The notes under the pieces: model-generated
Database searches by the model: none
What the model was told of the DNA's origin: nothing
The model's input: the letters and a program-made list of their open reading frames with translations, nothing else
Part shown: one piece after another, positions 35,632 to 47,104 of the stretch
How the letters are laid out: every line of letters starts with the position of its first letter
Numbering within the stretch: position 1 is the first letter of the stretch
Position numbers and translations under genes: made by a program
Source: Oehlia diaphana
Lineage: Eukaryota > Glomeromycota > Glomeromycetes > Glomerales > Glomeraceae
Reading direction: 5' to 3'
DNA: 47,862 nt
NCBI GenBank assembly: GCA_003833135.1
Contig: QZLH01000998.1
Coordinates: forward strand, 1-47,862

Positions 35632-37134
35632 TTATCCCCTAATGATTTGAAATACTTCATAATCTCCTATTGGAAAATCAGCCTCAGTATCTCTTATCCT
35701 TTTTTCGTAATGCTCTTTACTACAATAAATTACATTGAAGTCTGTAGATACATCATCTAAATCTAAATTTTTATAAGAATTTATGTTGAGATCATATCCA
35801 AACTGTGGACCACATTTAATGCTATTATCTAAAGCACAATTTGCATTTTTTACATTACTTAAAATTGCATTATTAATATCCATATTTTTAAATGAAAAAA
35901 TAAAACTATCTTCAGTTTTGGTCCATGAATCAGAAGATTCCCATTCTAGAGGATTATATCCACCAAGAATTTCTCCAGTTTCTTCCACTTTAATAAATGT
36001 AACAGTTTTAGGTTTACCATCACATAATTCGTGAAATTTTTTAGGTGTAAATCCATCTCGACTTCCTCTTAATAATAAATCAAATTTATATGGTAAATAT
36101 GATTCAATATAATTATCATCATTAATAATCACTTTATCAATCCATTTTGAAACAGTTGAAATAATATTAATATCAATAATTTGTGAAATTATTCTTGAAC
36201 TTAAAATGTTGTCATTTGACACATTACCAGGAACCAAATGAGAATTTGACAATTCTTCATATAATCGTTGACCTAAGAGTTTTTGATATGGACGAACTTT
36301 TTGTGAAAATTCCCTGGACGATAAGCAATAAAATCTAATTAAAGGCAAGCAGTGTCGTAAGATATTTTTCATTGTTTTAAAATCATCATCTGACCAAGTT
36401 TTAGGATCTGGAATAAGATTTGGATTTTTTGCAAGACCCCATTTTAATACATGCTCCCAAATTTCAACTTCTTTCGTTTGTAAATCATCTCTTTTAATGA
36501 GCGAAATTAATGACTTTTCTGAAAGTGAAATAAAATCAATTGAATTAAATATTTTATCAGGAAATTGAGCCATTAAATTTGTACAAAATTCGTGAAGTTC
36601 TAATAAATTATTAGATTGCGAACTAATTTGTTGAGCAAACTCAAAATGATGTTCTATGTACTCAGGCTTTTTTTCAATTAAATATTGTTGTAAATAATCA
36701 ACTAATTCTTGAAGATGAAAGTTATCTGCAGCGACCAAAACTTTGAGAAAGTCAGAAGTATCGTTCATATTTAACGGAAGAATACCGCCATAAATATACC
36801 TATATTACAAAAATTTAATAAATACTATTATATTATCAGTTATAACCAATAACTATTATTTAACTTGTTATATAACTTACTCTAAAATTATTTGAAATAT
36901 TTCCGATGAAATATTTGATAGTTTAATATGTACTAAATCATTATAATTGTTCCTTTTATTGGAAGCTAAAATTCGTCGAAAATATGGAGAACGGTAACAT
37001 AAAATATTCATGTGAGCACGAAATATTTTTACGTTAGGGTCTTCACCAACTTCAATTGTTGTATCATAATATTTATCATCTTTCAATAATTCAAGGTAAT
37101 TTTGACTTAATTTCGTAAAAAATTGAGTAGACAT
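35632..37134 (-). CDS. BTB-BACK-TLDc domain protein, two exons
   Basis: Exon 1 (36881-37134) and exon 2 (35632-36799) flank an 81-bp intron with donor GTAAGT and acceptor ATATAG. Splicing joins IILE to YIYGG and gives 473 residues. Residues 20-95 are BTB/POZ (YYDTTIEVG, FRAHMNILCYRSPYFRRIL). Residues about 105-250 are BACK (EFAQQISSQSNNLLELHEF, ILRHCLPLIRFYCLSS). Residues about 295-473 are a TLDc domain (LLLRGSRDGFTPKKFHELCD, GEILGGYNPLEW, CGPQFGYDL, ending GDYEVFQI). BTB-BACK proteins usually act as cullin-3 adaptors, and TLDc domains occur in oxidation-resistance proteins and V-ATPase regulators. The combination is strongly expanded in Rhizophagus-type fungi, and the client is unknown. The frame is complete with good splice sites. 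A broken paralogue lies 0.8 kb upstream, indicating tandem duplication. Confidence 0.95.
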
Positions 37135-37923
37135 TTTTTTAAAAGAATAAGGTTTTTATTGTGAGAAAATATATAATTGTTTCGTAGTAAACTAACCCAT
37201 TTACGTTAAATTGTTGCCAATCTGCACAACCTGCGGTTTATCACTATTTTTTTAATTTTTGTGGCTTTTTTTTTTTAATATTAAAGCCGCCGCTGTTATA
37301 TCCCGTGAACTCGGTGGAGGTCGAACCAAGAGCATTTATTAGGCTGTTCTATGGTAACTTGATTGTTTGTTTAACGCACTCCACCCTCTTTTGGTGAACG
37401 TACACATAATCCCGACAACTAATCAAATAAATCAAATAATTCTAACCATGATAAATATGGAATAGATCAGGCGTAGAAATAAAAAAGTGTCTGTCACGTG
37501 ATGGTTCAATTGAGGACTACGTCATTATCCTAAACCGTAAAAGATATTTGAAATGTTCAGTTAAATTACTGTAACATTGAACTGAATAGAGGATTAGAAG
37601 TTAAATTTCGGCCGGAATTTAATAGAAAATTTTGCCAAATAAAACAAATAAAATTAATAAAATCCGAGTTTTACACTCTGACGGGCTTTTAATATTAAAG
37701 AATTATACTAAAATTTCCCTGAATTATATCATTATTATCATATCTTGTTAATGAGAATTTGGTTTTACCTTTAACAAATAAAACAAAAACAACCAATAAT
37801 CGTTAAGCAAGATTTTATTTATCTTAACTTGATATAAAAAATAAAATAAATCTTATTTACGTATGAATAAAACTCGTAAAACCATCTATTTATTTGACAA
37901 TAATTACATTATTACTATTACAC

Positions 37924-39036
37924 TTATCTTATCATGTATTGAAATACTTCATAATCTTCCATTGAAAAATAATAATCAGTATTTCTAATATTTCTTTTGT
38001 AATGCACTTATTTACAATAAGTTACATTAAAAAATTTAGATACGTCATTTGATCTATTGCTTTTATTGCTATAGGTTGATATGTTGAGATCGTGCCCAAA
38101 TTTTTTGACCACTTATACCGCCATAATCTAACGCACGTTCTGCATCTATTGCATTACTTAAAATTGCATCTTTAATATGATACTTATTTTTAAAAGAAAA
38201 AAAAACCATCATTAGTTTTACACAAATTGCCATCAGTTTCCTATTCTAAAGGATTATGTCCACCAAGAATTTCTTCAGTTCCATTTACATTAATAAATTT
38301 AACAGTATTAGGTTTTCCATCACATAATTCGTAAAATTCTTTTGGAGTAAATCCATCCCGGTTTCCTCTTAAGAATAGTTTAAATTTGTATGATAAATAC
38401 GGTTTCTTATAATTATCATCATTAATAGCCATTTTATCAACCCATTTGAAGCGGTTGAAAAAATATTAGAATCAATAATTTTTGAATCAATGATTTGTGA
38501 ATCAACAATTTTAATTTCTTTAATCTTAGTTTTTCTTGGACGTAAAATGTGATCATTTGAAACACTAAATAAGAATTTATCAATTATTCGGGGAGTTGTT
38601 GATTTAAGAGTTTATGACATGGTCGAATTTTTTATAAGAATTCCCTGGATGTTAAATTAAAAAATCTAATTAAAGGCAAATCAGTCATCATCTGACCAAG
38701 TTTTAGGATCTGGAATGAGATTTGGATTTTTGCAAGATCTCATTTTAATACATGCTCCTAAATTTCAACTTCTTCCATTTGCAAATCATCTCTTTTAATA
38801 AGCGAAATTAATGACTTTTTAGAAAGTGAAATAAAATCAAATGATTTAAGTATTTTATCAGGGGATTGGGCCATTAAAATTTGCTGAAGATCTAATAAAT
38901 TAGTAGATTGCGAACTAATTCGTTGAGTAAACTCAAAATGTTGTTCTACCCACTCTGACTTATTTTCAATTAAATATCTTTGTAAATAATCAACTAAGTC
39001 TTGAAGATAAAGGTTATCTACAGCGACCAAATATTT
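37924..39036 (-). pseudogene. Broken tandem paralogue of the BTB-BACK-TLDc gene
   Basis: Fragments align in order with the intact neighbour. The BACK start LVAVDNLYLQDLVDYLQRYL and SFDFISLSKKSLISLIKRDD lie at 38758-39036. The TLDc core FLRGNRDGFTPKEFYELCDG and EEILGGHNPLE lie at 38241-38432. A C-terminal MEDYEVFQYMIR stop lies at 37924. The pieces are separated by frameshifts, stops and small deletions, including loss of part of the BACK helix region. Homology stops abruptly at about 39036, so the BTB exon is missing, replaced by unrelated AT-rich DNA. It is on the same strand as the intact copy. Confidence 0.92.
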
Positions 39037-39219
39037 ACAATTTCTGAAATTTTCTGAATTTTCTCAAAATTCCTAAATGTTTTATTATATTTATTTCATT
39101 TAGTTTGTTTAATGAAAACCCCCTCGAACTTTTCAGAAAATCTGGATGTTAAACAAACAATCAAAGTTGGAATGGTTTTATTTTTCTATAATCTAAAGTT
39201 TTTAATTACCGATCCGGTT

Positions 39220-39780
39220 AATTAACGATCAAATTTAAGTAAAAATCGCACAATTGTGAGAAAACTACATTATACTAGAGAAGGGAGTAACTCATTATAT
39301 ATAATTCAATCATATATATGTAAAAAAGCCAAAGGAAAAATAATATGCTAAAATAATTATACCTTTATATTGAAAAAAATAACTTTACATTTCACGCGCG
39401 TCAGATTCCACTTTTACATGCGAATTATGATAACTTTTTATTATGTTATTATATTTAAATATCAACAAATGGCTTATAGTAATAATAAACCAACTTCAAA
39501 TTACTAAAAAAATATTTATTAATTAGTATTTAATTGTCAAATCGTTTAAGATTGGCACAATTTTTACTTTTTTAGCATTTTATATCTGGAGCGAAATTTA
39601 ATGAAAATTGCATAGTTGACGATTATTCACAAATATAAAAACTGTGATAACCCAATATTTTTAATAATAATCACTATAATATATGTAAAAAAACCAAGGA
39701 AAATAATATATTAAAATAATTGTATCTTCACTATGGAAAAAAAATGACTTTACATTGTGCGCGCGTAAGATTTCACTCGC
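39220..39780. repeat. Two tandem copies of a 360-bp AT-rich unit
   Basis: Ordered landmarks repeat about 360 bp apart: TTTAAGTAAAAATCGCACA / TTTAATGAAAATTGCATAG, CAATCATATATATGTAAAAA / CACTATAATATATGTAAAAA, and ACTTTACATTTCACGCGCG / ACTTTACATTGTGCGCGCG. The GCGCG cores stand out in the AT-rich background. The second copy is shorter. Confidence 0.8.
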
Positions 39781-39840
39781 TATATATATCCAATTCATCA
39801 TAATAATTTGAGTGATAAATAATTTGGCAATTATTTGTAC

Positions 39841-40490
39841 TTATAATAATTCTTTTAATTTATCAACCACTTGATTCATTGTTGGTCGATTTTTTGGTTT
39901 GTTCTTCCAACATTCTAATCATAATGTAGAATAAAAATTTAATTTTGTATAACTGACAATACATTAATAAAATATTAAAAATTATTCCGGTATATAGATT
40001 AGAACAATCAGCAAAAGCACTATCTAAAACCCGTTTCTCTATAACCTTGCAAAATTTTCTTAATTAAATTACCATCTATAGTGACTCATCTTTAAATGAT
40101 AGTTGACTTCTTGATAACTCCATAAAAGCACTCCCAATACCGTATACATTGTCCTTTTCACTTGATGAGCACAATTGTAACTTATTACTCTCATTTAACC
40201 TTTTTGGATCAATATGAAGGACTTTATTGAATGAACCCGATTGCCTCTTAGATATTCTTTTGATTCTGCTTAATAATTCAAAATTTTCTAATTTGATAGT
40301 ATTCTGATGAACAAAAATATTACCAAGGTACTAAAAAAAGAAGAATTTTTAGTTAGGGTTTATTTTTTAAAAATTTTAACAATTAAATATATTACCAAAC
40401 CACGATGCACAATTCCTTTATCATGTAATAATAACACAGCACATGTCAACTGGTATGCCAATTCGTATTTGTCTTTCCAGGTGAGATTAT
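39841..40490 (-). pseudogene. Degenerate protein kinase (TKL-like) C-terminal part
   Basis: The minus strand reads WKDKYELAYQLTCAVLLLHD then KGIVHRGL. An intron-like 70-bp gap (GTAATA...TTTTAG) follows, then YLGNIFVHQNTIKLENFELL, DPKRLNESN, SSSEKDNVYGIG, FKDESL and finally CWKNKPKNRPTMNQVVDKL with a stop at 39841. The layout is the catalytic loop to C-lobe of the Rhizophagus-type tyrosine-kinase-like family. The HRD aspartate is Gly (HRG) and the DFG aspartate is replaced (ENF). At least one stop and one frameshift occur between the FKDESL and CWKN segments. It is catalytically dead and very probably a pseudogene. Sequence upstream to about 40790 reads SINNLICRYFPILNDISSRT and is open-like, but I cannot assign it. 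Confidence 0.82.
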
Positions 40491-40894
40491 TAGAGTTTTC
40501 ATTTTCTTTCAAATATTAATTTAGTGATCACACCAATTGATCATTGCAAAGTTCTTCAACTGGTTCACTAAATAACTTATTTGTTAAAGCATAAAATTTG
40601 CTCCTTCTCTTATTATTAATTCAGTTAGAAGATTAGTGTAATGTCTAAATTGCTTGTCATATTCTTTTGGCATGCAGTGTGTATAATTGATGTAATCACC
40701 AGCTATTGATATTAAAGTTCTTGAAGAAATATCATTAAGAATAGGAAAATATCTGCATATTAAGTTATTAATTGAATCAGCTTCATATCAAAATCCATTA
40801 ATACAAGTGATATTATTATCATTTTTCCTGCATTTCTTTTATTATTAGAAATAGAATAAGGATGATATTTAATTGGTCCTTTGGTTTTTTATAT

Positions 40895-42175
40895 TAATTG
40901 ATGCTAAATTATTTTGCTGGAATCATGTTGAATAATGGTGGGGAGTGATGACTATTATATGCATTGCAATTTATATTTAATTCATCCATCTTTTTCGATA
41001 TTGGCCATTCTTGATTAACATCTGTAACTTGTTTTTTGGATATTGTACACCAAGGGCAAAAGAATTGGCTATTAGCAGAGTTAAATCCTAAACAAATAGC
41101 TAATACTTTTTTCTTAATCAATCTTTTTGTTCATAAACTTATACTTCCAAATTGAACTTCTTATAATATATTATACCATTTTCTCATTTGTGAGAAATAG
41201 TTAAAAAAGGAAAAAAAACTCTTGCCTTACACATGAGCATAAATATAAAACAAATTTAACACATTTCATTTTTAATCTTTCTCTACTTCCTCCTCTAAAT
41301 TATAAATTTTTAAAAAATCCTTGTTATTTTGATTATCAATTTAGTTTCAAACTCTTCCTTTGTTGAAGTACTTAACTTTTCTAACAACTTTCTAATATAG
41401 ATATATGGTCCACTAACTGTGACCTTTACAGATTGGATGTTATATTATGTATGTTCATAAACTATCAGTTTAGGTTAACCTAATCATTTTGTAGTATTTG
41501 TAATTTCCAACTAAATATCTCTTGCACTATGATATTGATTCAAATTCATAATAAATTTTTTAAATCCAGAAGTAGATTGTATTAGAGGAGAATTTTTCGC
41601 TATAAAAATTATCATTCTGGAGTATAAAAACCTGCTGCTCATTAACATGTGAAAGTTGAGCAAGATTACCAATAGTGTTCCACACGAATCAAATTTCTCC
41701 TTTGAAATTCGATTCGATTCAGACTCGATTCAGACTCGATTCGACTTCCAAAAATTATTATCTCAGGATCTAGTGATCCAAATTCGATGATCTTTTTTTT
41801 AATCGATAGGTCTCATTGCCCTGATCAAAATAAAAAAAGATCGTCGAAATCAGATCGCTAGATCAAAAGTTATTCGCAAAATACGTTTTTATTACTCGGG
41901 AACAATCAGGGTCACACCGTGTCATGAATCGAACACTAAATTTACCAATAAGCAACCAATAAATTTCAGCTATAATCACAGTATAAGAAATCTGTGGAAG
42001 ACTAAATCCTTGAACAATCATTGTATTAATGTGATGTTCCTTTTGACAAAAATAAGAAACTTCTGTTCTAATATAAGAAGCTACAGTTGTTGTTTTAGTT
42101 TCATTAATAATAGGATATTCAGTATAAATACTATTAGTAATAAAATCTGCAGTTGTTAATTGATGTGAAATAAAA
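40895..42175 (-). pseudogene. Decayed repeat-family ORF with CPWC motif, split by a MITE
   Basis: Minus-strand segments in order are: TTADFITNSIYTEYPIINET, SYFCQKEHHINTMIVQGFSL and AEIYWLLIG (42175-41950); a 267-bp MITE; NLAQLSHVNEQQVFILQND (about 41600-41670); VKVTVSGPYIYIRKLLEKL (about 41370-41430); then KVLAICLGFNSANSQFFCPW and HSPPLFNMIPAK (40909-41121). The C-x-x-C in FFCPWC suggests a metal-binding knuckle. The pattern resembles proteins of unknown function that are highly repeated in Glomeromycotina, often transposon-derived, but that is recollection rather than a demonstrated match. Stops between segments make it non-functional. Confidence 0.55.
41675..41941. mobile_element. 267-bp MITE with 9-bp target duplication
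   Basis: The insertion is flanked on both sides by TTACCAATA (41666-41674 and 41942-41950). Taking out the element with one repeat leaves the surrounding decayed ORF in register, which fixes the boundaries. Ends are only weakly inverted (GTGTTCCACACG and, offset by four bases, AGTGTTCGATTCATG). The inside has GATTCGATTCAGACTCGATT-type direct repeats. A 9-bp duplication would fit a Mutator-like element, whereas a variant hAT (8 bp) is the alternative. Confidence 0.8.
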
Positions 42176-42395
42176 AAGGACTATGTTGATATAATATTTT
42201 AGTTCTATTCTGATGAATTCTTAACTTTTAAGTGATAAGTAACTTTGCAGAAACCCATGATTTGTTACCATGCAGTTAAGAAATCGCCATCAAATTACAA
42301 TGATCTATTATCCAACATGTGGCGACATGGTATCAAACTATCTCATGAAATTGTCAATAACATATCTTTACGAAGTTGTAAAATGCTATTAAATA

Positions 42396-42428
42396 GGTGG
42401 TAAATAGATGGTAAATAGGTGGTAAATA
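42396..42428. repeat. Three 11-bp tandem units (GGTGGTAAATA)
   Basis: Units GGTGGTAAATA, GATGGTAAATA and GGTGGTAAATA follow one another directly. Confidence 0.85.
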
Positions 42429-42664
42429 ACATCGAGAAATAGCAGTGAAAATTAATCTAAGATATTTCTTAGATGTATTAAACGTTATTTAGTGATGAAT
42501 CTGCCAATTTATTTTTTATACCTGTATTATAATTTGGAAAAACCCTATGTATCATGTGATACATGTGACATTATAGAATAATTATAGTTTGATAGTTTGA
42601 TCTAAAATTTTTTTAACTTGCGATCATTAATATAAAAATAAACTATTTGTAACTTTTAAACTTT

Positions 42665-44010
42665 TTTTCCAATGAAAATTTTTCCTTTTGCCCTTTACCT
42701 TTCATTTCCCCCATTTCTTTGCTTCATTTTTCTTTTCATTTCTTCCCTTCATTGTTTATATCCTTTTTTTAAAAAAAAAAATTTTCTGTTAAAAAAACTG
42801 TTTTATAAAAAAAAAAATATTTGTTTTTCTTCCTTCATCCTTTTCTTCTTAATCAAATTCTATAACGATAATAAAATGTTATTTCAATTTTTTTTTCTTT
42901 AGGCGGTCTCCTATATGACATCTCATAAGTTTTAGAAAAAATTTTTTTTTCTTTAATTTATTTGAACAAATGGTCACTAACAGTTCATTTTTTTTCAGGT
43001 AGTTCTTCGGCTCTCTTTAGACGTGTGGGATTTTATTTTTGGTAAGTTTTTTTCTCTGTTTTAGTTTATTTATTCTAATAAAACATGCATTAACTTCAAT
43101 TTTATCTTTTTTTTTTTAGATGGGCTGGACACATGGGAAAGAAAATCAGGGTATATGGTTATAAATTTAATTCTTTTGTTTTAGTTGACTTTTCTAGATG
43201 GGGGATGAGATTTTGATTAGAGGTTTTTTTTAAATGATTTTGTTTTTCTTTTTTTCTTTTAGATATTGATGAGATATCTTTTCTAAGCTTAGAGATTTTG
43301 TAAGGTGTCGTGAGAGTTGAATTAAACCAAGTCCCTGTTAATTGGATTAAAGATGAGTACCTTCCATATGATACCTTTGCATTGTACTATTGAAGACTGA
43401 ATTCAGTAATCTATCTTTCAGTATTTCAAGTATGACTTGAGCGATAGTTAGACATTAGACGCATAAATTCTTGGTGAATAATCAGTTAATTTGTTTCTCT
43501 TAACAAAATGTTTTCTAATGGTTTGTTTCCTTTTTTTAGACAGCCATTTCTTCAGATTACTATATACATGTTTGAATTTGGTGAGTAGGTTTTCTTTGAG
43601 CTAACTATTTTAATAAAATATTCATTAGCATTGCAACTTTTTCTTTTAGACACGTAGGACAGATAAGTTTTGAAAAAAAAATTTTGAACCTTTAAAAAGA
43701 ATGGATTTTAACTTTTTTTCTTTTTCGTAAGAACTTTGACTCCAGCTTGGACAGAAGTTTTCAAAATTATTTGCAGATGCAGACCTTAAAATATTTTATT
43801 AACGTATTTTCCTGCTATATAGGTTCTGGCTCATATGTTTAGTGTTTCAAAATTTTTAAACTTTCTTTTTTGTATATTCAGGCAAACTAGGTCATCGGAA
43901 AAGACAGAGTAAGTTTCATCATAAACTTTGCTTTTTTGATTTTAAAAAAAAGAAAACGTATTGTTGATGTTCCTCTATTTTCTTTTTTGTAGGATTTAAG
44001 TCCTGACTAC
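42665..44010 (+). other. Candidate spliced transcript with micro-exons
   Basis: A pyrimidine-rich leader (42665-42760) is followed by short segments each bounded by a T-rich tract plus AG and by a donor-like GT. They are 42999-43041 (then GTAAGT), 43120-43150 (GTATAT), 43263-43299 (GTAAGG), 43540-43580 (GTGAGT), 43650 onward, 43882-43908 (GTAAGT) and 43993 onward. CACTAAC before 42999 and ATTAACT before 43120 fit branch points. Joining the 1st, 2nd, 4th and 6th segments to the last stays open as VVLRLSLDVWDFIFDGLDTW, ERKSGQPFLQITIYMFEF, GKLGHRKRQRI and a stop, about 49 codons, while the 3rd and 5th segments carry stops. It could be a micro-exon coding gene or a spliced non-coding RNA. No start codon exon was identified. 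Confidence 0.45.
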
Positions 44011-44014
44011 TGGA

Positions 44015-45030
44015 AGATTGAGTTCATTACGAAACTTAGTTTTATTTAGTTTTTTTAAACTTTGGAAGGTATTTAAACGAATCCTTACGAATATCTCCTT
44101 TATGGGAATATGGGGATCCAATAATTAATTGTTATTATAGGAAATATTCACCACTTATCCTTATTAAAAAAGGAGAACGGCTACTTCTCTAACAATCATT
44201 TCACCAATGACTAGGGAATACAATGTTGGAAATCACATTGTTTCACAAAAAATTAATAAAGTGAGAAGCAAAAATCTTAGAACTTCACGATAGAATTAAA
44301 TGTGAGTTTTAAAATAATTTTGAAACTAAATTTAAAAGATGTTTTAATACCATTTTTGTTCATCTCTTTCATAAGACACCAGCCCGCCTTTGTTACCGAA
44401 ACCCCAGAAGTGTGTTTCAGAACATATTCAAAGACTTTCTTTTTAAAAGGAATTTTAATAAGTAATAATACTTATTTATTTTTTTAAAAAAATTTGAAAA
44501 AAATGTTATTAATAGAGTTAAGAGGACATTTAATGTTATATTAAATTATATCTATGTTTATTGAACAATTTAGTTTTATTTATAGATTAGAATTATTCGT
44601 ATAATTAGATTTAGGATAGAACAATTTAATATTTCTAAAATAAGTTTTTATATTATAGTACATCAACTTTAAAATAAATAAACTATAACTTTACTGCAAC
44701 TTAATATTTGTTTACTATAATTTAAACATGCATTTAATATAATTTAAATATACAATTACTATATGTTTTCGATTTCAATACTATTTTTTCATAAGCCGGT
44801 TAAGTTAGTTGACGATTTCCTTAATATGCATCAACTTTATATATACGATCTGTGTAAACTTATAATAAAGATTTGGTCACAATATAGTATTAAATCTTTA
44901 TGATAAATTCTATGATAAAATTTTGATATAGTTACGATATGGTTTCGATTTTAAAAGTTTTTGCAAAGAAATATAATGAGGTCAATACTATAATAATGCT
45001 ATTTAGAATTAGGATAAAGTAATAATGATT
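44015..45030. other. AT-rich DNA, no gene seen
   Basis: A slightly GC-richer patch at 44380-44430 (CAGCCCGCCTTTGTTACCGA) gives a 61-codon frame without family features. Nothing else is supportable. Confidence 0.45.
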
Positions 45031-45032
45031 TT

Positions 45033-45430
45033 GTATAATTGTCTAAAATATCTTTAAAGTACCATTTAGTATCTTCATTTTTAGTTAAAATTTCAAATGT
45101 TTGCAGATGATAATTGATTGCAGCAGAATATTATCTTTGAGTTCCCATTTTTTTATAAGCCTTTTTAAATAAAGGCATTTTATGCATCATGATTATATAA
45201 AAGTCTTTACCATATGGAAAATATCAGGAAATAATAATGGTTCAATATTTTTTATCATGAAATGGTATTGGAAATTCTTTATTATTAGGATCAGTTAAAA
45301 ATCCAGCCAAAGAATAATGAAAATCTTCATTAGTTGTATTAAAATTTATAAGGAGGTAATGCTACTAGATGGATGTAAATTAGTATTAGGTAAATATGTG
45401 TATTATTTGAGAATGATTACTAAGTGATGT
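45033..45430 (-). pseudogene. Coding-like remnant, possibly Helitron-type
   Basis: One minus-strand frame reads TNEDFHYSLAGFLTDPNNKE, FPIPFHDKKY, a stop, YFPYGKDFYIIMMHKMPLFK, then INYHLQTFEILTKNEDTKWY and FKDILDNYTKSL, with only a few stops. The FPYGKDF stretch recalls the LFPYG segment of Helitron helicase-like proteins, but no Rep or helicase motif is visible. Confidence 0.35.
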
Positions 45431-45434
45431 GGTT

Positions 45435-46030
45435 GTAAAAATAATTGGTAGTTCATTCTATGTGCTACAATTTATTACTTTAATATGGTCTAAAATTATT
45501 ATTAGTATATAACCATATCATTTAATGAAGAATGATACCATTAATTAGGCTGATTATCATCTAGTAATATAGCACTAACAGTACTATAATATAGTACAAG
45601 ACAGAGTATTAATATTTTTGAATATATGTATTAAAGCTCTTCCTAATAAACAGCTAAGATGATTGGTGAAAGATAAATTCAGTAATATAGAGGTACATTA
45701 CAGATTCATCAGGAATTGAATCAGAAATTGGTATTTAATATGGTTGTTACTGTACACTTATATATAGAAAATCAAGCATGTACAGTATATTATATAGAAT
45801 AGCCTTTAAATTCAAAATTTTTTTATAAATATTATTGATCCCATCTTTAAAGTTTGTGATTATGAAATAAAGTATTTGGTTATCCCAGTATTATGATATA
45901 CTAATTGCAACCAGATTGTTTTACTAATGAAAAAAATTTTATAAAGATAATATATTAAAATTCTAAGAATGAGAAAACTCAAAATAAGAATATTGATAGA
46001 TTATTAGCTTTTATATTTAATTATTATTAT
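45435..46030. other. AT-rich DNA, no gene seen
   Basis: No feature supported on either strand. Confidence 0.45.
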
Positions 46031-46044
46031 CATGTGTCCATTTA

Positions 46045-46375
46045 ATTTAAGGCTTAGTTTGACTTGGTTTCAGTTGGCTTAGTTCAACTTCATTGTTTAA
46101 TTAGGCTTAGTTGGACTTACTTATTATTTGGGACTTATTAGGCTTATACCTTTATTATTGGGCTTAGAAAAAAACAAAATTATTTTGGTATAACTTAATT
46201 GTCTTACTTATTATTAGTTGAGGCTTATTAAACTTATACTGTTATTATTAGGCTTAGAAAAATAAAATTATTTTGTATAACTTAATTGTTTTAATTGGGC
46301 TTAGTTGGGCTTATTAGACTTAGTATATATACCTTTATTATTGGGCTTAGGAAAAACAAAAATTGTTTTGGTAAA
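46045..46375. repeat. Minisatellite of about 92-bp units rich in GGCTTAGTTGGACTTA
   Basis: GGCTTAGAAAAA occurs at about 46159, 46251 and 46345 (as GGCTTAGGAAAAAC). Each copy is preceded by ATACCTTTATTATT-like sequence and followed by CAAAATTATTTTGGTATAAC-like sequence, so at least three units of about 92 bp lie in tandem. Within units, the heptamer GGCTTAG is itself repeated as short degenerate copies. Confidence 0.88.
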
Positions 46376-46379
46376 CAGT

Positions 46380-47100
46380 ATTACAGTAGTCCTTCACATC
46401 ACATGCAAAATGCAGTTGCATAAGATTTCAATGTAGTTTCTAATTTGTCACAAAAAATATGCACTAAAATTTTTTATAATTGTTAATTGTATATAAAAAG
46501 TTATATTGCAAATTTGATATTATATAAAAAATAATAATTGAAATTGAATATTTGGATTTGTTGCTTCTTTAATTATATCAGTATTAAACACTAAATAATA
46601 TGTGATGTATGAAAATCTAAGATATTTTTTATATATTTAAAAGATATTTAAAAGATTCTCTAAATTACTTGTGAAATATATTAAAAATATTACAAATTTA
46701 TGTAATCATAATTCTTTTTACACAAATTTTATAAGATCTCAGCAATGCATCATATTTTTATCTATTTTTACTAAGCCATTTTTTATTACAAACCCACGCC
46801 AATTTTTACATCTTATTTGCCATAGTTTTACAAATACAGTACTGATACACATCAAATAGTTTTCCTAAAATTTGCCAACCATTATTTATAATTCTTTTTT
46901 TTCCTATTATTTGCCAAACTATATTTTAGTCAACTTTATTTATGACTTTAATATTAAAGTTGTTTTGCCTTTATATTTTAATTTTTTATTGATTAAAGAA
47001 TTTTCTAATGGTTCTTTATTACAAATTGGATTACTGGAAATTTATAATATTTGATTTATTATCCATTTCCAAGGTCTTTAAAATCTGATTTTCATATTAA
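46380..47100. other. AT-rich DNA, no gene seen
   Basis: Two hydrophobic open frames of about 60 codons on the plus strand (46671-46859, 46872-47054) are in T-rich DNA. They read into each other with only a few breaks but show no motif, so I leave them uncalled. Confidence 0.4.
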
Positions 47101-47104
47101 CATC

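Noticed and set aside
42672..42902. 76-codon plus-strand frame in the pyrimidine-rich leader
   Set aside because: Translation of CT/TTT simple sequence; more likely a promoter-type or leader tract.
44302..44487. 61-codon plus-strand frame
   Set aside because: No homology, motif or splice support.
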